The position numbers and the translations under genes are program-made. This document shows, in pieces, positions 11,244 through 23,885 of a stretch of DNA of 64,000 nucleotides. The notes under the pieces are model-generated. The model made no database searches. It was given only the letters and a program-made list of their open reading frames with translations, and was not told the origin of the DNA. This stretch comes from Artemia franciscana (lineage: Eukaryota; Arthropoda; Branchiopoda; Anostraca; Artemiidae), in NCBI RefSeq assembly GCF_032884065.1, contig NC_088883.1, positions 310,001-374,000 of the forward strand. Direction: 5' to 3'. The first letter of the stretch is position 1; every line of letters begins with the position of its first letter.

Positions 11244-11511
11244 CAAAAAACAGTAAAGAAATTTTTATTAAAAAGAATTTAAAAGAATTAAATTAAAGTA
11301 ATTTTTTTCAGATTTGGGTGGTCTGAGTGTTGGGTCCTCGATGTTTATTTGGTTATTAATCTTTTTAAATTTTAAATCAGTATTCCACACAGTTTCATCT
11401 TGAAATTACCACCAGCTGTTAAAGTTTTATACATTTTGTGACGCAGTTCTTAAGGTCCCAAAATGCATTAGATTTACGGTACACTAGACGGACCGTTTTT
11501 TTTGCCACTTG
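11244..11511. other. No recognisable feature
   Basis: AT-rich linker between the exon-like ORF and the family B element. Nothing supported was seen. Confidence 0.5.
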
Positions 11512-13327
11512 ATATCTACCAAGTGACATGTAGCGATCGCAAATTCTGTCGGTCTGTCTGTCTGTCCCGGTTTTGCTAGTTTTGGTACTTCCAGGTAAGC
11601 AGGGACGATGAAATTTGGCAGGTGTATCAGGAACCAGATTAAATTAAAAATTGTCGTTTCCCCGATTCAACCATCTTGGGGATAGTGGGGGAACGGTTAA
11701 ATGGGAAAAATTAGAAAAAATGAGGTGTTTTTAACTTACGAAATGGGGATCGGATCTTAATGAAATTTGATATTTAGAAGGATATTGTGTCTCAAAGCTC
11801 TTATTTCCAATCCGGATTGGATCCGGTGACATTGGGGAGAGTTGGGGGGGGGGACCTAAATCTCGGAAAACGCTTAGAGTGGAGGGATCGGGATGAAACT
11901 TGGTGGGAGAAATAAAACGAAGTCTTAGATGCGTGTTTGATATACCGGAACGAATCTGCTCTCTTTTGGGGAGTGGGGGGAGGGCTAACTCTGAAAAACT
12001 AGAAAATATGAAGTATTTTTAACCTACAAAGGAGTGATCAGATCTTAATGAAATTTCGTATTTAGAAGGACCTCATAACTCAGATCTCTTATTTTTGATC
12101 CCGATTGGATTCATTGTCGTTGGGGGGATTAGGGGGAGGACCGGAAATCTTGGAAAACGCTTAAAGCGGGGAGATCAGGATGAAACTTGGTGGGAAGAAT
12201 AAGCACAAAACAAAGATACATGACTGACATAACCGGACTGGATCCACTCTCTTTCGTGGAGTTGGGCGGGGGGGGGGGGTAAATTCGGAAAAAAATGAGG
12301 TAGTTGCTTCTTACGAACGGGTGATAAGATCTCGATGAAATTTGATATTTAGAAGGATCGTGTGTTTTAGAACTCTTATTTTAAATCCCTACCAGATCCA
12401 GTGACATTGGGGGAGTTGGAGGGGGAAGCCAGAATTCTTGGATTACGGGAAAATCGAGGTATCTTATAATGAAACCTGATATATGGAAGAATCTTATGTC
12501 TCAAATATTCCATTTTCAATTCAAATCGGATCTGGGGACATAGAGGGTTTGAGGGAAGAAACAGAAATCTTGGAAGCCGGAAATCTTGGAAAACACTTAG
12601 AGTGGAGAGATTGGGATGAAACGTGATGGGAACAATAAGCACAAGCTATAGATAGGTGATTGACATTACTGGAACGGGTGCGTTCTCTATCGGGGAGCTG
12701 GGGGTTGTTTGTTTGGAAAAATTAGAAAAATTGGGGTATTTTTAACTTAAGAACGAATGACCGGATCGTAATGAAATTTCAAATCCCGGCCAGATCTGTT
12801 AACATTCGGGGAGTTGGAGGGGGAAACCAGAAATCTTGGAAAACGCTTAGAGTGGAGAGATCGGGATGACACTTGATGGGTAGAATAAACAAATATCGTA
12901 GATACGTGATTGACGTAACTCTACTGGATCTGCTCTTTTTGGAGGAGTTTGGGGGTGGAGTTAAGTGCTTTTGCAAGTTTGACACTTCTGGACGTGCTAG
13001 GACGATGAAAATTGGTAAGCGTCTCAGGGAGCTGCACTAATTGACTTGATAAAGTCGTTTTCCCCGATTTGATCATCTGGGGGGCTAAAGGGAGAGGGAA
13101 AAATAGACAAAATGAGGCATTTTTAACTTACGATTGGGTGATTGGATCTTAATGAATTTTGATATTTAGAAGAACCTCGTGACCCAGAGCTCTTATTTTA
13201 AATCCCGATCGGCATTAAGCCTCTGATTTTTCTTTTAAATCAATCTACTGATTCTTAGAATTTTGTTAGAGTTCATACCATATGAGCTCTTGACTCTTTG
13301 CTCTTCCGGCCTCGTCACAAGTGCCAT
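11512..13327 (+). mobile_element. Family B tandem-core element, complete copy
   Basis: The head hairpin (CCACTTGATATCTACCAAGTGACA, spaced as arms and loop at 11515-11536) is followed by a GTCGGTCTGTCTGTCTGTCC microsatellite at about 11547-11566. Next come about five diverged core units of roughly 290 bp, each with a block like GATATTTAGAAGGATATCGT, then a run of G, then a block like CGGGATGAAACTTGGTGGGA. The 3' tail ends in CAAGTGCCAT at 13318-13327. This architecture (head, GTCY microsatellite, tandem core, short tail) resembles the non-autonomous Helentron group (DINE-1/INE-1, pearl). That assignment is inference. Confidence 0.7.
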
Positions 13328-14629
13328 ATGAGCACTTAGGTCTTTTTAATATACCTGAAAGTACGTCACACGGTTGTCAAAATGTTGATATATTAAGGAG
13401 ATAATTAATTAATTGTACTATAAAGAAGGGAATAAGCTGAATTTTCTTTAAGTAAGCACATATCTATGCTTATGACAAAATTATAGAATCAAATTTAAGC
13501 AAAACATAAGCAGTAATATAGAATAATTTACATTATGTAGAGGGGAGTTAGGGCCTCTCACCATATATTCTTAAGTCTGTAATCCATTCCTGAAAGTTCA
13601 TTTTCCTAACCATTTTTCAAGATAGTGAAAAGTAGCTATATATAAACCGAGTAGTTATTTATAAACAAAATATTTATAAACAGAGAGTTTATTATCTATG
13701 GCTATAAATTTACTTAAAATTCTTACGCAAACTTTCTTATCTAGTAACAACTTAAGATTTTCATCTCCAAATTTACAACATACATATTTAGAATTGCCAT
13801 ATAAGCTGATTCGTTGATTACCTGCCATCGATATTTAGGTTCAATGATGGGGTCACTCAAAATAACGCCATTAATAGGGAAACCTCCTGGTCAGACTTGT
13901 CGTTTTATCAAATGCAACTCTTTCATTTCCCAAAAACCAATTTTAATTGTCGTCGTGATGTTGCGAGTTTCAAGGCTATGTTTCGTAGTATATAGCATAA
14001 AGACGTTTTAATTGTTCAGGTTTGTTATCTTCTTAAAGAAAACTTTCAGCTGCACTGTCTGTAGATGCAAGGTTTGGGACAAACAATATTTCTACTTGAG
14101 AGATATATAGGCATTGTGAGTGAGTTTTTTCTCAAAATTGATTTTTTCCTTTTTCAACTACAGGATTTTCCAGAGATAATTGACAATGGATAGGTACTCT
14201 GCTGAATAAAACATCAAAAAATTAAAATTGCATATTATTTTAATGCTATTATTTCAACTCTTTGGTAAGTTCATTGTTCAACTTTGTGCTCTGTGCATTG
14301 ATTTTTAATTAAACTCAAGTAGGTTGGCTTTAGATTCGTAATGTACCCCTATCTCGACTTTCATTGTTGGCAAGGTAGAACAACAAGAAGAAGAAAAAAT
14401 GCAAGAAGTAAAGAAGAATTTTAAGAAACACAAGGTAAGAATATTGTTTTGGACTTTGACATTGCGTTATTTTGATAGCTAGAACTAGTTTATCTCTTTT
14501 TCAAGCAAAATAGGGCTACATAAATTTGTCTGCAAATGCTGCAAGTCTTCAGTGAAAATATTCTACCTATTAACCTCAGAGAATATGAAAGATCTGTGCC
14601 TTATCTAGAACACTAACCTCTTTTTGGGC
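13328..14629. other. No recognisable gene, second duplicate
   Basis: Counterpart of 385-1690. The frame 13814-14011 is open only because of a 2-bp deletion relative to the first copy. Confidence 0.5.
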
Positions 14630-15930
14630 TGGGTGCTTATTATCTAGCCTTTTTGTCTCACACCAAAAGTAAAAATTGTTAAAGATACTTGGGCTAGAGT
14701 CAAGGGTAAAATTATACTTTAGCTACTTTTGGCTATCTTGGAAAGGGGTATAGTTAGGAAAATGAAACTTTCAGGAAGGGGTGTACAGGCTAAAGTATGT
14801 CTTGGGAAGGTATTTTGAAGTACCTACCTCCACGCCTTTGCATTTTCAAGGGTCCTGACCTTTAATAGGTCTGTGTTATAAAAGTGAAATCTTTCAAAAT
14901 AGACCTTCTTCTCAAATGGTGTACAACAAAAACTTTTTCAGCTTCATAACTTTGATCAATCCCAATTTATGAGGTTTTAAAGATATGCAAGCACATTTTC
15001 CAAATTTAGAAAAAAAATAGTTGACATGGCTTTAAATAGCCTACTAGACTAGCCTACTAGAGTATCAGGAATTGCATTTTCAAAACTAAAGCCAGAGAAA
15101 AAGAAACTGAAAACTGAAAATCTAGGGAAAATGTTTTGTCAAAATTTCAACAGTTATAGACCTGTCATGTTGGCAAATTTCAGGACCCTGTAGAGGGAGG
15201 AGGAGTGGTGGTAGGCACTTTGAACTACCTTCCTGCAACATATATTGATACTTCTTACACATGAGAAATTGTATTACAAACATTATTAATGAAACTGCAG
15301 TAAAATTCTAGTTTAGTAACTTCTTGCTATCTCAGAAAGGGGTTAGGTTAGGAAAATGAAACTTTCAGGGATTGGTCTACTGACTAAAGTATGTCCTGGT
15401 AAGATATTTTGAAGTACCCACCTCCACTCCCTCTAGAGGGTCCTGACCTGTGATAACCTTTAAGAATATGTGTGTTATAAAAGTGAAACTTTGCAAAATA
15501 GATCTTCTGCTTGTATGAAGTAGGCTACAACAAAATTGTTTTCAGCTTCACAACTGCACTCAATCCCAATTTATAAGGTTTTAGAGATACACAAATACAT
15601 TTCCTAAATTAAAAAAAAAACAACATTACTATGGGTCAGAATTCTACTCAAGTTACAGTAATTGCATTTTCAGAACTAAAGGGAGAGAAAAAGCAACTGG
15701 TAACTGAAAATTTAGGTAAAATGCTGTTTTGTCTAAATTTCAATAGGTATAGACTGTCATGTAGGCAAAGTTCAGGGCCCTCTAGAGGGAGAAGGAGTGG
15801 AGGTGGGCACTTTAAAATACCTTCCAGGGGTATACTTTAGCCTGTAGACCCATCCCTAAAAGTTTAATTTTTCCTAACCTAACCCTTTTCCAAGATAGCA
15901 AGAAGTCACTAAACTAGAATTTTACTGGAA
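14630..15930. repeat. Two adjacent family D foldback elements, second duplicate
   Basis: Equivalent of 1690-2990. Differences include TCTTACAC for TCTCACAC near 15255, several substitutions in the following 30 bases, an altered A-run near 15615, and a 1-bp deletion near 15753. The arm-loop-arm structure is kept. Confidence 0.7.
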
Positions 15931-17540
15931 CAGCTATAACAACTTCTTGATAATAGACAATTAGCTTTGGCTTGTTTGGAAAATATATTTTAGCTATATT
16001 TTATTTATATATTTAGTTGGTATTTGGGTTAAGTTTGGTTAGAATAGGTTCTTTTAGGTTATGTATTTGATATATGCTATGCTTTCCCCCCCTCCCCCCT
16101 TTAATGTGCAAATTTATTGCAAAAATTTGTTTCTAAACTATTATGTTTTTATCATGGTTAGGTATATTTCATTATGATTAACCTAACATCAATTCTCAAG
16201 TTTGTTCTAGCTAACAAGGAAGTTCCCATAATTTAGCCCATAGACCCATCCCTAAAGCTCCATTTTCCTATACTAACTCCGTCCCATGATAGCCATAGTA
16301 GCTTAAGTAGAATTTTACAAATGTCCAAACTAAATTTTTCCAAATAGCCTACCCTATCAATTATTTAGCCTACAAAATTTCTAAAATTATCAAAAGTCAA
16401 TTAAAGCCCAAGAGTAAAAGTAGCCTTAGTTTTAAATAGTTCAAGGTTGTAATACCTATGATGTAATTAACCAAGCAGAGTGATTTGTAACATTTTGATT
16501 TAGTAACCTTTTGCTATCTTGGAAAGGGATTAGGTTAGGAAAATGAAACTCTCAATAATGAATCTAGGGCCCAAAACATAATCTGAGAAGGTAATACCAA
16601 GCTTCCATGTTAACCCTCTTCTGATTTCAAAGTCTAAGAAATTTGCCTGCTTTATAGAAATTTTGAACTATTGAAATTTTGACAAAACAACAAATTACCT
16701 TAATTTTTAGTTATCAGCTTCTTTATTTTATAGTTCAGTTCTGAAAATGTAATTCCCGTAATTTGAGTAGAATTTTAAGCCATGTCTATGATTTTTTCAA
16801 AATTAAAGATATACAACCTACTTGCACATCTTTGAAACCCTATCAATTAGAATTTTGCAAAGACATGAAGCTGAAAACAGTTCCTGTATTTCATTTGTTA
16901 CTTTTCTGTTATAGTGCCAACCTCAAATTTCTTTATCTAAGTAGATCCTGTTTCTCTGATGCTCAATCCTATTGAAATATCACGAAATATGATGAAAACA
17001 TAATATCAAATATATCAAATATATGATACAACATTATCAAAATATCTAACTCTTATTCCTAACAGGCCATAGATGACCATTTGTTAAACTACAGATAAAT
17101 GAAACAAATGGCATTTGGCTATAATCAAACCACATATTGACAGGCAAACCATGTTTTTTCTGACATGCCTTTCTCATACAGCTCCAACAAGGCTTTTTAT
17201 CAAAAAGTATAAAATAATTTTGTGTCCATTGACAAACTGTTTTGTTTTTGGCATCAGCCCCTTAACTTGGAAAAATCTAATTGCCTCTTCAAGACCAAAC
17301 ACAAAGATTTACAAAGACCAAATTTTCATTTTAACATCTGTGGTCAGACACTATTCTAATGCATATTGCAAAGAAAAAAAAATTATACATGGTAAAAAAA
17401 ACAATTCCACATAGGGTGTACTTAGATGAAGAATTTGAGGTTGGCACTATAACAGACAAGTATCATTCATTTAAGCAGATGATATGTTTTGCAAGGTTTC
17501 ACTTTCATAGCATTTTAAAGGTCATCAAAGGTAACTGTCC
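15930..17540. other. Repeat debris without genes, second duplicate
   Basis: Counterpart of 2990-4600. The family C fragment at about 15970-16130 has a changed C-run (CCCCCCCTCCCCCC). Substitutions in the small frames (for example R to S near 16945 and A to T near 17190) show no sign of constraint. Confidence 0.5.
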
Positions 17541-17545
17541 TCTTT

Positions 17546-17840
17546 ACAGACTTTAGTCTGTAGACCTATCCCTGAAAGTTTCATTTTCATGACAATCCCT
17601 TTCCATGATAGCAAAAAGTAGCTAAACTAGAATTTTTCCAAGATATTCCCAAAATAGCTGATTGAAGGTAACAAATTTGTTTTGTGGTGAATTAAGGGGT
17701 AAATTATGAAGGCAATTGTAGACAAGCTACTTTTTGTTGTCCTATCTATATTAGGAAAATGGAGCTTTCAAGGATGGATCTACTGGCTAAAATGTGTCCC
17801 AGGAAAGTATTTTAAAGTACCTACCTCCACTCCTTCTGCC
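17546..17840. repeat. Third family D foldback, second duplicate
   Basis: Same arms and loop as 4605-4900, with no differences that I noticed. The arms carry the family's CCACTCCTTCTGCC and CCTATCCCTGAAAG blocks. Confidence 0.65.
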
Positions 17841-17865
17841 TCAAGAGGGCACTTCAATAAAGAAG

Positions 17866-18298
17866 CATGGATGCTCTGAAAAGCAGATGAACATTTACTA
17901 GATGTTTTTAGAGAAATTGCCTATGGATTGTTCTGGAGACCCTGTCTACTGACCCTATTTCAAACAGTAGGCTGTACAAAAAATGTAGTTCAATCCTGCT
18001 TTTTAGGGTTGTAGTGAAAAAAAGGCTGAGATGGCTAGGCCAGGTTCTGCTTATGAAGGATGACATATTGCCAAAGATTGTCCTTGTCTGTCTACTTTTC
18101 TAGGGCTAAACAGAAAGTAGGTTGTCCTTGTCAAGAATGGGAGGGAGTCATAAATAAAGATTTAAAGGAAATGGGAACTTCCAGGGAAGGTGTAAAGACA
18201 GAGGCTTTGAATAGATTGGGTTGGAGGAGGAGCATGCATAGCTGTGTTGGCCCCAGGCAGCTTGGTGCTGTAGTGAGTTATTAGTAGTAGTAGTACAT
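17866..18298 (+). pseudogene. 3'-end fragment of a LINE-type reverse transcriptase, second duplicate
   Basis: Duplicate of 4925-5357 with the same frameshift and the same (TAG)n tail. It represents one ancestral insertion copied with the block, not a second retrotransposition. Confidence 0.75.
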
Positions 18299-18299
18299 A

Positions 18300-19500
18300 A
18301 AGAACAAGAAACTGGTTACAGCTTCTGACTTTTGATCAATCCCAATTTGTGAGGTTTGAAATTTCTACAAACAGAATTTCAAAATTGCATATTAAGATGT
18401 AAGAATTGTTTTCTTAATATATTTCCTTATGTGGAGGTAGCTATCTATGCAATTAGCATAATGCTATTTTCAAAACTAAAACCTCCTGAAAAAAAGAAAC
18501 TGAAAACTGAAAAATTGGGTTTTATGTTTTGTCAAAATTTTAATAGGCAATAGACTTGTTAAGTAGACAAATTTACAAAACTTATAAGTAAAAAGATTGT
18601 TAGCATACAAGCTTGGATAAACCTTCCCAGAGTATTTTTTGCACTTTGTTCATTGCTTAAAGTTCAATTTTCCTGACCTAATCCCATTCCAAAATAGTAA
18701 AAAGTAGCTTGTCTAGAATTTTATCATTTATTAACTTGTTTAAAAGTAGGTTTCAGCTATTTGTGCTAGACCAACATAGTTTTCATGTATCCTTCTAGTT
18801 TTTCAATAGGGCTGTATTTTAGCTTTGGATGATGTATCTTTAATTTCTGTAGGATATTTCTCTAACCTTAGTTCCTAACATCTATGTCCAAGAATAAGCT
18901 TGAGTTAGGACAAATTGTTTTGCTATACACCAGGGTTCCTAGTTATTTTAGGCTTAGTGTTCTTGACATATTCCACTCTATGTCTTATATTCCCAGATTT
19001 TCACTCCCCCACTAATCTCACTGATGCCAACAGCCCTAGCCTAATCTGCTTAAATTTAAAGGTCTTGTTAGTTTGGGTGGCATAGGTTTCTACTTTTGAT
19101 GTTCTGTAAGTATTAGAGCACAATTGGAGCATATTTGAAGATGTTTTTATGGTAAAGGTCTAGGTTTTCTGTTATTGAGAAGAACACATGTTAAGAAAAC
19201 AATTCTTAGGCTACTTGATAATATGCAGAATAATTTTAGTTACCACATTGTGAAACCAGCTCCGCAAAAAATTACCCCACCCTTCTTCCCTGATGTGAAA
19301 TTATAAAGACGAAATTGTGTATATCCAATGGATACCCATAAGGGGGGGGGAGGAATGCACCCCTTGAAATCTTGTAATTTGAAGTATAAGAAAATCAATG
19401 TAAATAGAAAAGAGTGGCTAAAAATCATGGAATAAAGTGTGTTTGCTCATGATCTGATGCCTTCCTATAGGCTTTGATCCTTAATAGGAGTAATACATAT
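18300..19500. other. No recognisable gene, second duplicate
   Basis: Counterpart of 5360-6560. About eight substitutions were noticed against the first copy, plus the shorter G-run near 19341. The 62-codon minus-strand frame at 19240-19428 exists in this copy only, because of that indel. Confidence 0.5.
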
Positions 19501-19504
19501 TCTA

Positions 19505-21540
19505 ATTAGTTTTCCCTGAGACACTGAAAGTTCCCATCAATGCTAGTATCCTCTCTTGTGGTTTCCAAGTTCTGTAGTAAGTCTCCAATTTTTTCAAAAA
19601 TTGTAATGCACAATAAATTGTCAGATTTGATGCAAAAATCTTCAAATGCTTCCTAGTATAGAATAGATCGAGCCTCAGGAACTAAAGTAAAAGCAGCAGT
19701 GGCTTTATAATATGGGGAACCGCTGGAAGATACCCAATCTTGGAAATATGAATATCAACCTTATTGTCATATGCAGTTGAGAAACACTTGAAACCAAAAT
19801 AAGGTGGAGATTCTGCTGAATCACTTGACACATTCATGAGTTGTATTTTTAACGCTCTACAAACAATCCATATTGTAAAATAAAGTCTGAAATGGAAACC
19901 TTCTGACCAGCTGGTAAACCAATGAGATCTCTACATTTTGCAGTCACCTCTATTTTTCGTTTTAGGTATAACTTGCCAAACTTTCCTGGCTGACAAGAAG
20001 TTAAGTTGAGCTAATTACAGCTGACATTACAAATTAACCGTTTAGCTGAAACAACTGTAGTAGATGTTGCTCTAAATTTACGCCTGGAGTTCTATCAGAG
20101 GGAAAGAAGCCCTCTGCCAGGTTGTCAAAGGTAAAAGCCAACAACACAACTTTCCCTAAGAATGGGTGAGGATAAACTCCTCTACACTCCATTGAGTTTA
20201 TAAAAGTTCTGATAAAAGGCAACAACACACTTGCCGTCAGAAGGGGGATGGGCCTCCATGCCCTCTTTATGAGGTAGATTGGATATATTATTTTTCTTCA
20301 AAATAACCTTTTGCCTCCCCACTATCTGCAGCCCTTCCAACCTTCACTCGATTAGTATAATCGTAATAAAACCTACTGCTCACATTCTCTCTGAAATAGG
20401 TAGGGTAGGGCCTCCAAATTTGTCTGCCTCTCCAGCCACCTTCAAGTTGATAAAAACTTATATAAAAGCATATGGTACTTATGCTCTCAGAAACTTGTTA
20501 GATTTTATCATTATTCTCTGTTTCTTGATGACTATGAGAAAGTTAATACGAGAAACAATGATTCAGCTGTCTTTGCAAAAAAGTTAATGACCATTCCAGG
20601 TACCTGCTGTAGTTACTTTTGAACAAGCTGGAACAGGACAAGTCACAAAAATAACTTTTTGTTTTTTCACTTTTTGGGTGACTTGGAACAAACCTTGGAA
20701 AAAAAAACGTAAATCTGCTTTGGACATAATATAATTATGAAATGAAATGGAATAAATTTAATTGGCAATCGAGGTTTGTCTAATGCAAAGTGTAAATTAG
20801 CCTTTCTTGAATCCATTTGGAATGTAGACACAAGCTTGGTTTATTGTCTTCAATGGAAACAGCTTCACTGATCAGTCTCCTCTGTAAGGTTGTAAAGCTT
20901 ACTGCAATGCCCAGTATGTTTAAAAGAAGAAAGAAAGCTTTGCTTCTGGTCTTGTAGTGCAAATGGACAGAGAATGCAATATGTTTGGGAGTTGCAAGCC
21001 CCTAGGACTGGAAAAAAATGTCCTGAGCTAAATTTAGAACTCTCTCACTTGTACATTCTGCCAAACTGTACTGCGTTTTGCTGTCTACAGGGGGATCTGA
21101 GAGGTCCCTGACCAAAAATACAATTTTGTTATAGAGCAAAGGTGGAACTTTACAGTCAGCTGTATTGTAAGTCAAATCAATACTACCTTTGCTTTTTTTT
21201 GAATTTCTTCACACTTTCAATTAATTCAGTCTTGTCCTTAGTCATTAAATAAAAGTAGCGTTTATTTTACTCCATGTCAAATATATTACTTATTCCACTA
21301 GGACCAGTATTTTTTGACCCTGACGACTGCAAAAATCTTTGTTAAGTTCTATGTTCACTTTCTTTATCATCATTTTTTATGCCAATATACTAACTACCAC
21401 CAAGTTCAACATCAATTGATGTCACTAATTCAGGAGATTGTCCAGTACATCACGTTTTACCACATTTGAATCAGAGGAGTCACTGTTTTCATCGTCTGAA
21501 TCTATCAGAATTCCACTGTATTCAAATTCTCTAATCATTT
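19505..21540 (-). pseudogene. Decayed unidentified protein-coding relic, second duplicate
   Basis: Same relic as 6565-8600. Over this stretch I found only one difference between the copies, an extra A near 20700 that shifts a minus-strand frame. All stops and frameshifts are shared, so the decay predates the duplication or haplotype split. Confidence 0.45.
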
Positions 21541-22279
21541 CCTTCACTTATACAGCCATAAGCCCAGGAAAAACTGTTCCTTTAATATTAAAAAATGCGC
21601 CGTTTTGATGGTCAAGAAACTTAATAAGCTGCTTTCTAAGATATCCATTTAAATTTCTCTTTAAGCCAACGCTTCTACCAAACAAGTGTATTTTCTATCA
21701 AAACCTTGCTGAGCTTTTCTTTCAGACCTGAAAAGTGGTACATTCTCCCTTACTTGAACTTAGATTCAATCCCTTTTTTTTGTTGCTTTTTTTGTTTACC
21801 TATTGAAGATAACTCTGCTGTTTTTTTGTTTAGCTAGTGAAGCTCCAAGAAGCGCAAATGTTTACCAATTTTGTCATTAAGATAAAAATTACGTCAATCA
21901 ATTGCTTTTAGACATGACAATCCCGAAAGTGCAATTTTCCATGAAAAGCTGTTATTTTGAAGGTGATAGGAAGCATCTATTTGAAGGCGATAGGAAGCAC
22001 CATATTTTGATACCTTGTCAAAGATAACTTCTGCAAAATTCATGCTGCTGATGTCGGGTCAGAGAGCGAGATCTGTTTTCATAGTTTAGGAAAATTAACA
22101 GTGCAATGGATTTATAGATATTAACCTTAAAAGTGATAAAAGTGATTAAGATGATTTGGTATCTTCAAGGATGAACTTATTTCATCCAAACTTTGTACCC
22201 AAATTATTTAAAATTGATTGGGTGGTCTTGCCATAACTTGTTGAGGTTAGGTTACCCTAACTTGTAGAGCTTGGATTGG
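21541..22279. other. No recognisable gene, second duplicate
   Basis: Counterpart of 8601-9329. I saw no differences between the copies across this stretch. Confidence 0.5.
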
Positions 22280-23885
22280 AGATCAGAAAGAAAACCATAG
22301 AGGAAAATGAAAAGTTTTGTTATACCTTGGATGTGAAGGAAGATTTATTTTGTGATTAAGAATTAGCAACAGTACTAAAAGGATTAAAAAATAGTAAGGC
22401 TCCAGTTGCTGAAAGTGTGGTAAATGATTTTCTGAAATATAGTGGCCATGAGGTTAGAAATAAGCTACTGAACATTATGAAAATGATTTTTGAAAGATGG
22501 GATATACCTAGCGATTTTAGAAAAACCCTAATTACACCACTGTATAAGAAAGGTGATAAGAGTGAGTGGTAATTATCGAGGTATTAGTATGGCCTCTGTA
22601 GGTAGCAAATTACTTAGTAATATGATACTTTGTAGACTGATAGATGCTGTAGGAAAAGTTTTGAGAAAAGGACAGTGCAGTTTTAGAAAATCTAGAGGAT
22701 TTATTGACCACAATTTTACTCTTAGTTTAATGATTGAGAAATGCCTGAGTTATCAAATACCTTTGATTCTCAGTCCTGTAGATTATGAACTTGAGTTCGA
22801 CTCTGTTGATAGAAAAGCTTCAGCATAGGTCTTATCCTTGTATGGTATACAGACAAATACACTAAAGTGATTAGTGCTATGTACAAGAATAACACTGCTG
22901 CAGTTAAGGTACTAAATGAGTTTAGCAGCTGGTTTCGTATTAAATCAGGAGCTAAGCAGAGTTGTGTTCTATCCCCCTTATATGGATCATTTTGTAGGCC
23001 ATTTTCTTAAGGAGCAAAGGAAAGGAAATGGGAGACCATGGAATCAAATGGGGAGCAGAAACTCTGCTGGACATAGATTATGCTGATGATTTAAGCATCC
23101 TAGATGAAAGTATGATGAAAATGAATGAACTTTTAGAGTTTTTGTAACTTCAGTGTGCTAGAATAGGTTTGAAAATTAATGTCAAGAAGACTAAGTCACT
23201 AAGGCTAGGAATAAGTGAAAATTAAAAGGTTACGTTGGGTAACGAAAAGAATGATCAAGTGGGCAGTTTCATTTACCATGGTAGCATTATTAGTAAAGAC
23301 GGTCGGAGCAGTGAAGGTGTTATAAGTAGAATAGTCAATGCTCAGGGTCTCTTTTCACAGCTAAAAAAAGTTAGGAAGAATAGGAAGATAAGTCTGCAAA
23401 CCAAGATTAGAATGTTAGAAGCTAAAGTGATGGTAGTAGTCAAATATGGCTCTGAAGCATGGGTTTTCCGAAAAGCGGATGGAGATTTGCTAGATGTTTT
23501 CGAGAGAAATTACCTACGAATTGTTCTGGGTGCCTGGCCCACTGACTGTATTTCATACAGTAGGCCCTTCAAAAAATATAGTTTGATCCCGCTTTCTAGG
23601 GCTATAGTGAAAGAAAAGTTGCGATGGCATGGGCACGCTGTGCAGATGAAGGATGACAGATTGCCGAAGATTGTCCTTTTTGGCCAACCGCCTAGGATTA
23701 AACGGAAAGCTAGCCATCCTTGTCTGGTGTGGAAGGACGTCATAAAAAAAGATTTAAAGGAAATGGGAACTTCCTGGGAGGGTGTAAAGAGGAGGTTTTG
23801 GATGGATTGGGATAGAGGAGGAGCGTCCGTATTTGTGTTGGCCTCAGGCAGCTTTGTGCTGTTGTGATTTACTAGTAGTAGTAGT
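22280..23885 (+). mobile_element. Non-LTR retrotransposon (LINE), RT domain to 3' end, inactive
   Basis: The translated pieces run in the order expected of a LINE reverse transcriptase: a finger region with an NYRGIS motif (about 22565), a CSFRKSRG block (about 22676), an AVKVLNEF/WFRIKSG-type block (about 22900-22955), then the catalytic YADD (23079-23090) preceded by GGDHGIKW-like sequence. A 211-codon open frame follows (23235-23867) with LRWHGHAVQMKDDRLPKIVL and KDVIKKDLKEMGTSWEGVK. The end is a (TAG)n tail at about 23869-23881. At least three frameshifts or stops interrupt it (near 22550, 22829 and 23145), so it is dead. No endonuclease domain was found upstream, so it is 5'-truncated. 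The clade (RTE or CR1/jockey-like) cannot be settled by eye. Confidence 0.85.

Larger units (their letters stand above)
12946..22440. repeat. Second copy of the 9.5-kb duplication
   Basis: This is the more complete partner of the segment at 3-9500. It begins inside the tandem core of a family B element and runs without interruption into the LINE at 22280-23885, whereas the first copy is cut by the gap. Small indels change reading frames between the copies: a 2-bp deletion opens a 65-codon frame at 13814-14011 and a 1-bp deletion opens a 69-codon frame at 15631-15840. Frames that come and go with single-base indels argue that these short ORFs are not genes. Confidence 0.95.

Noticed and set aside
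15631..15840. 69-codon ORF present only in the second duplicate
   Set aside because: Opened by a single-base deletion inside a family D foldback loop.
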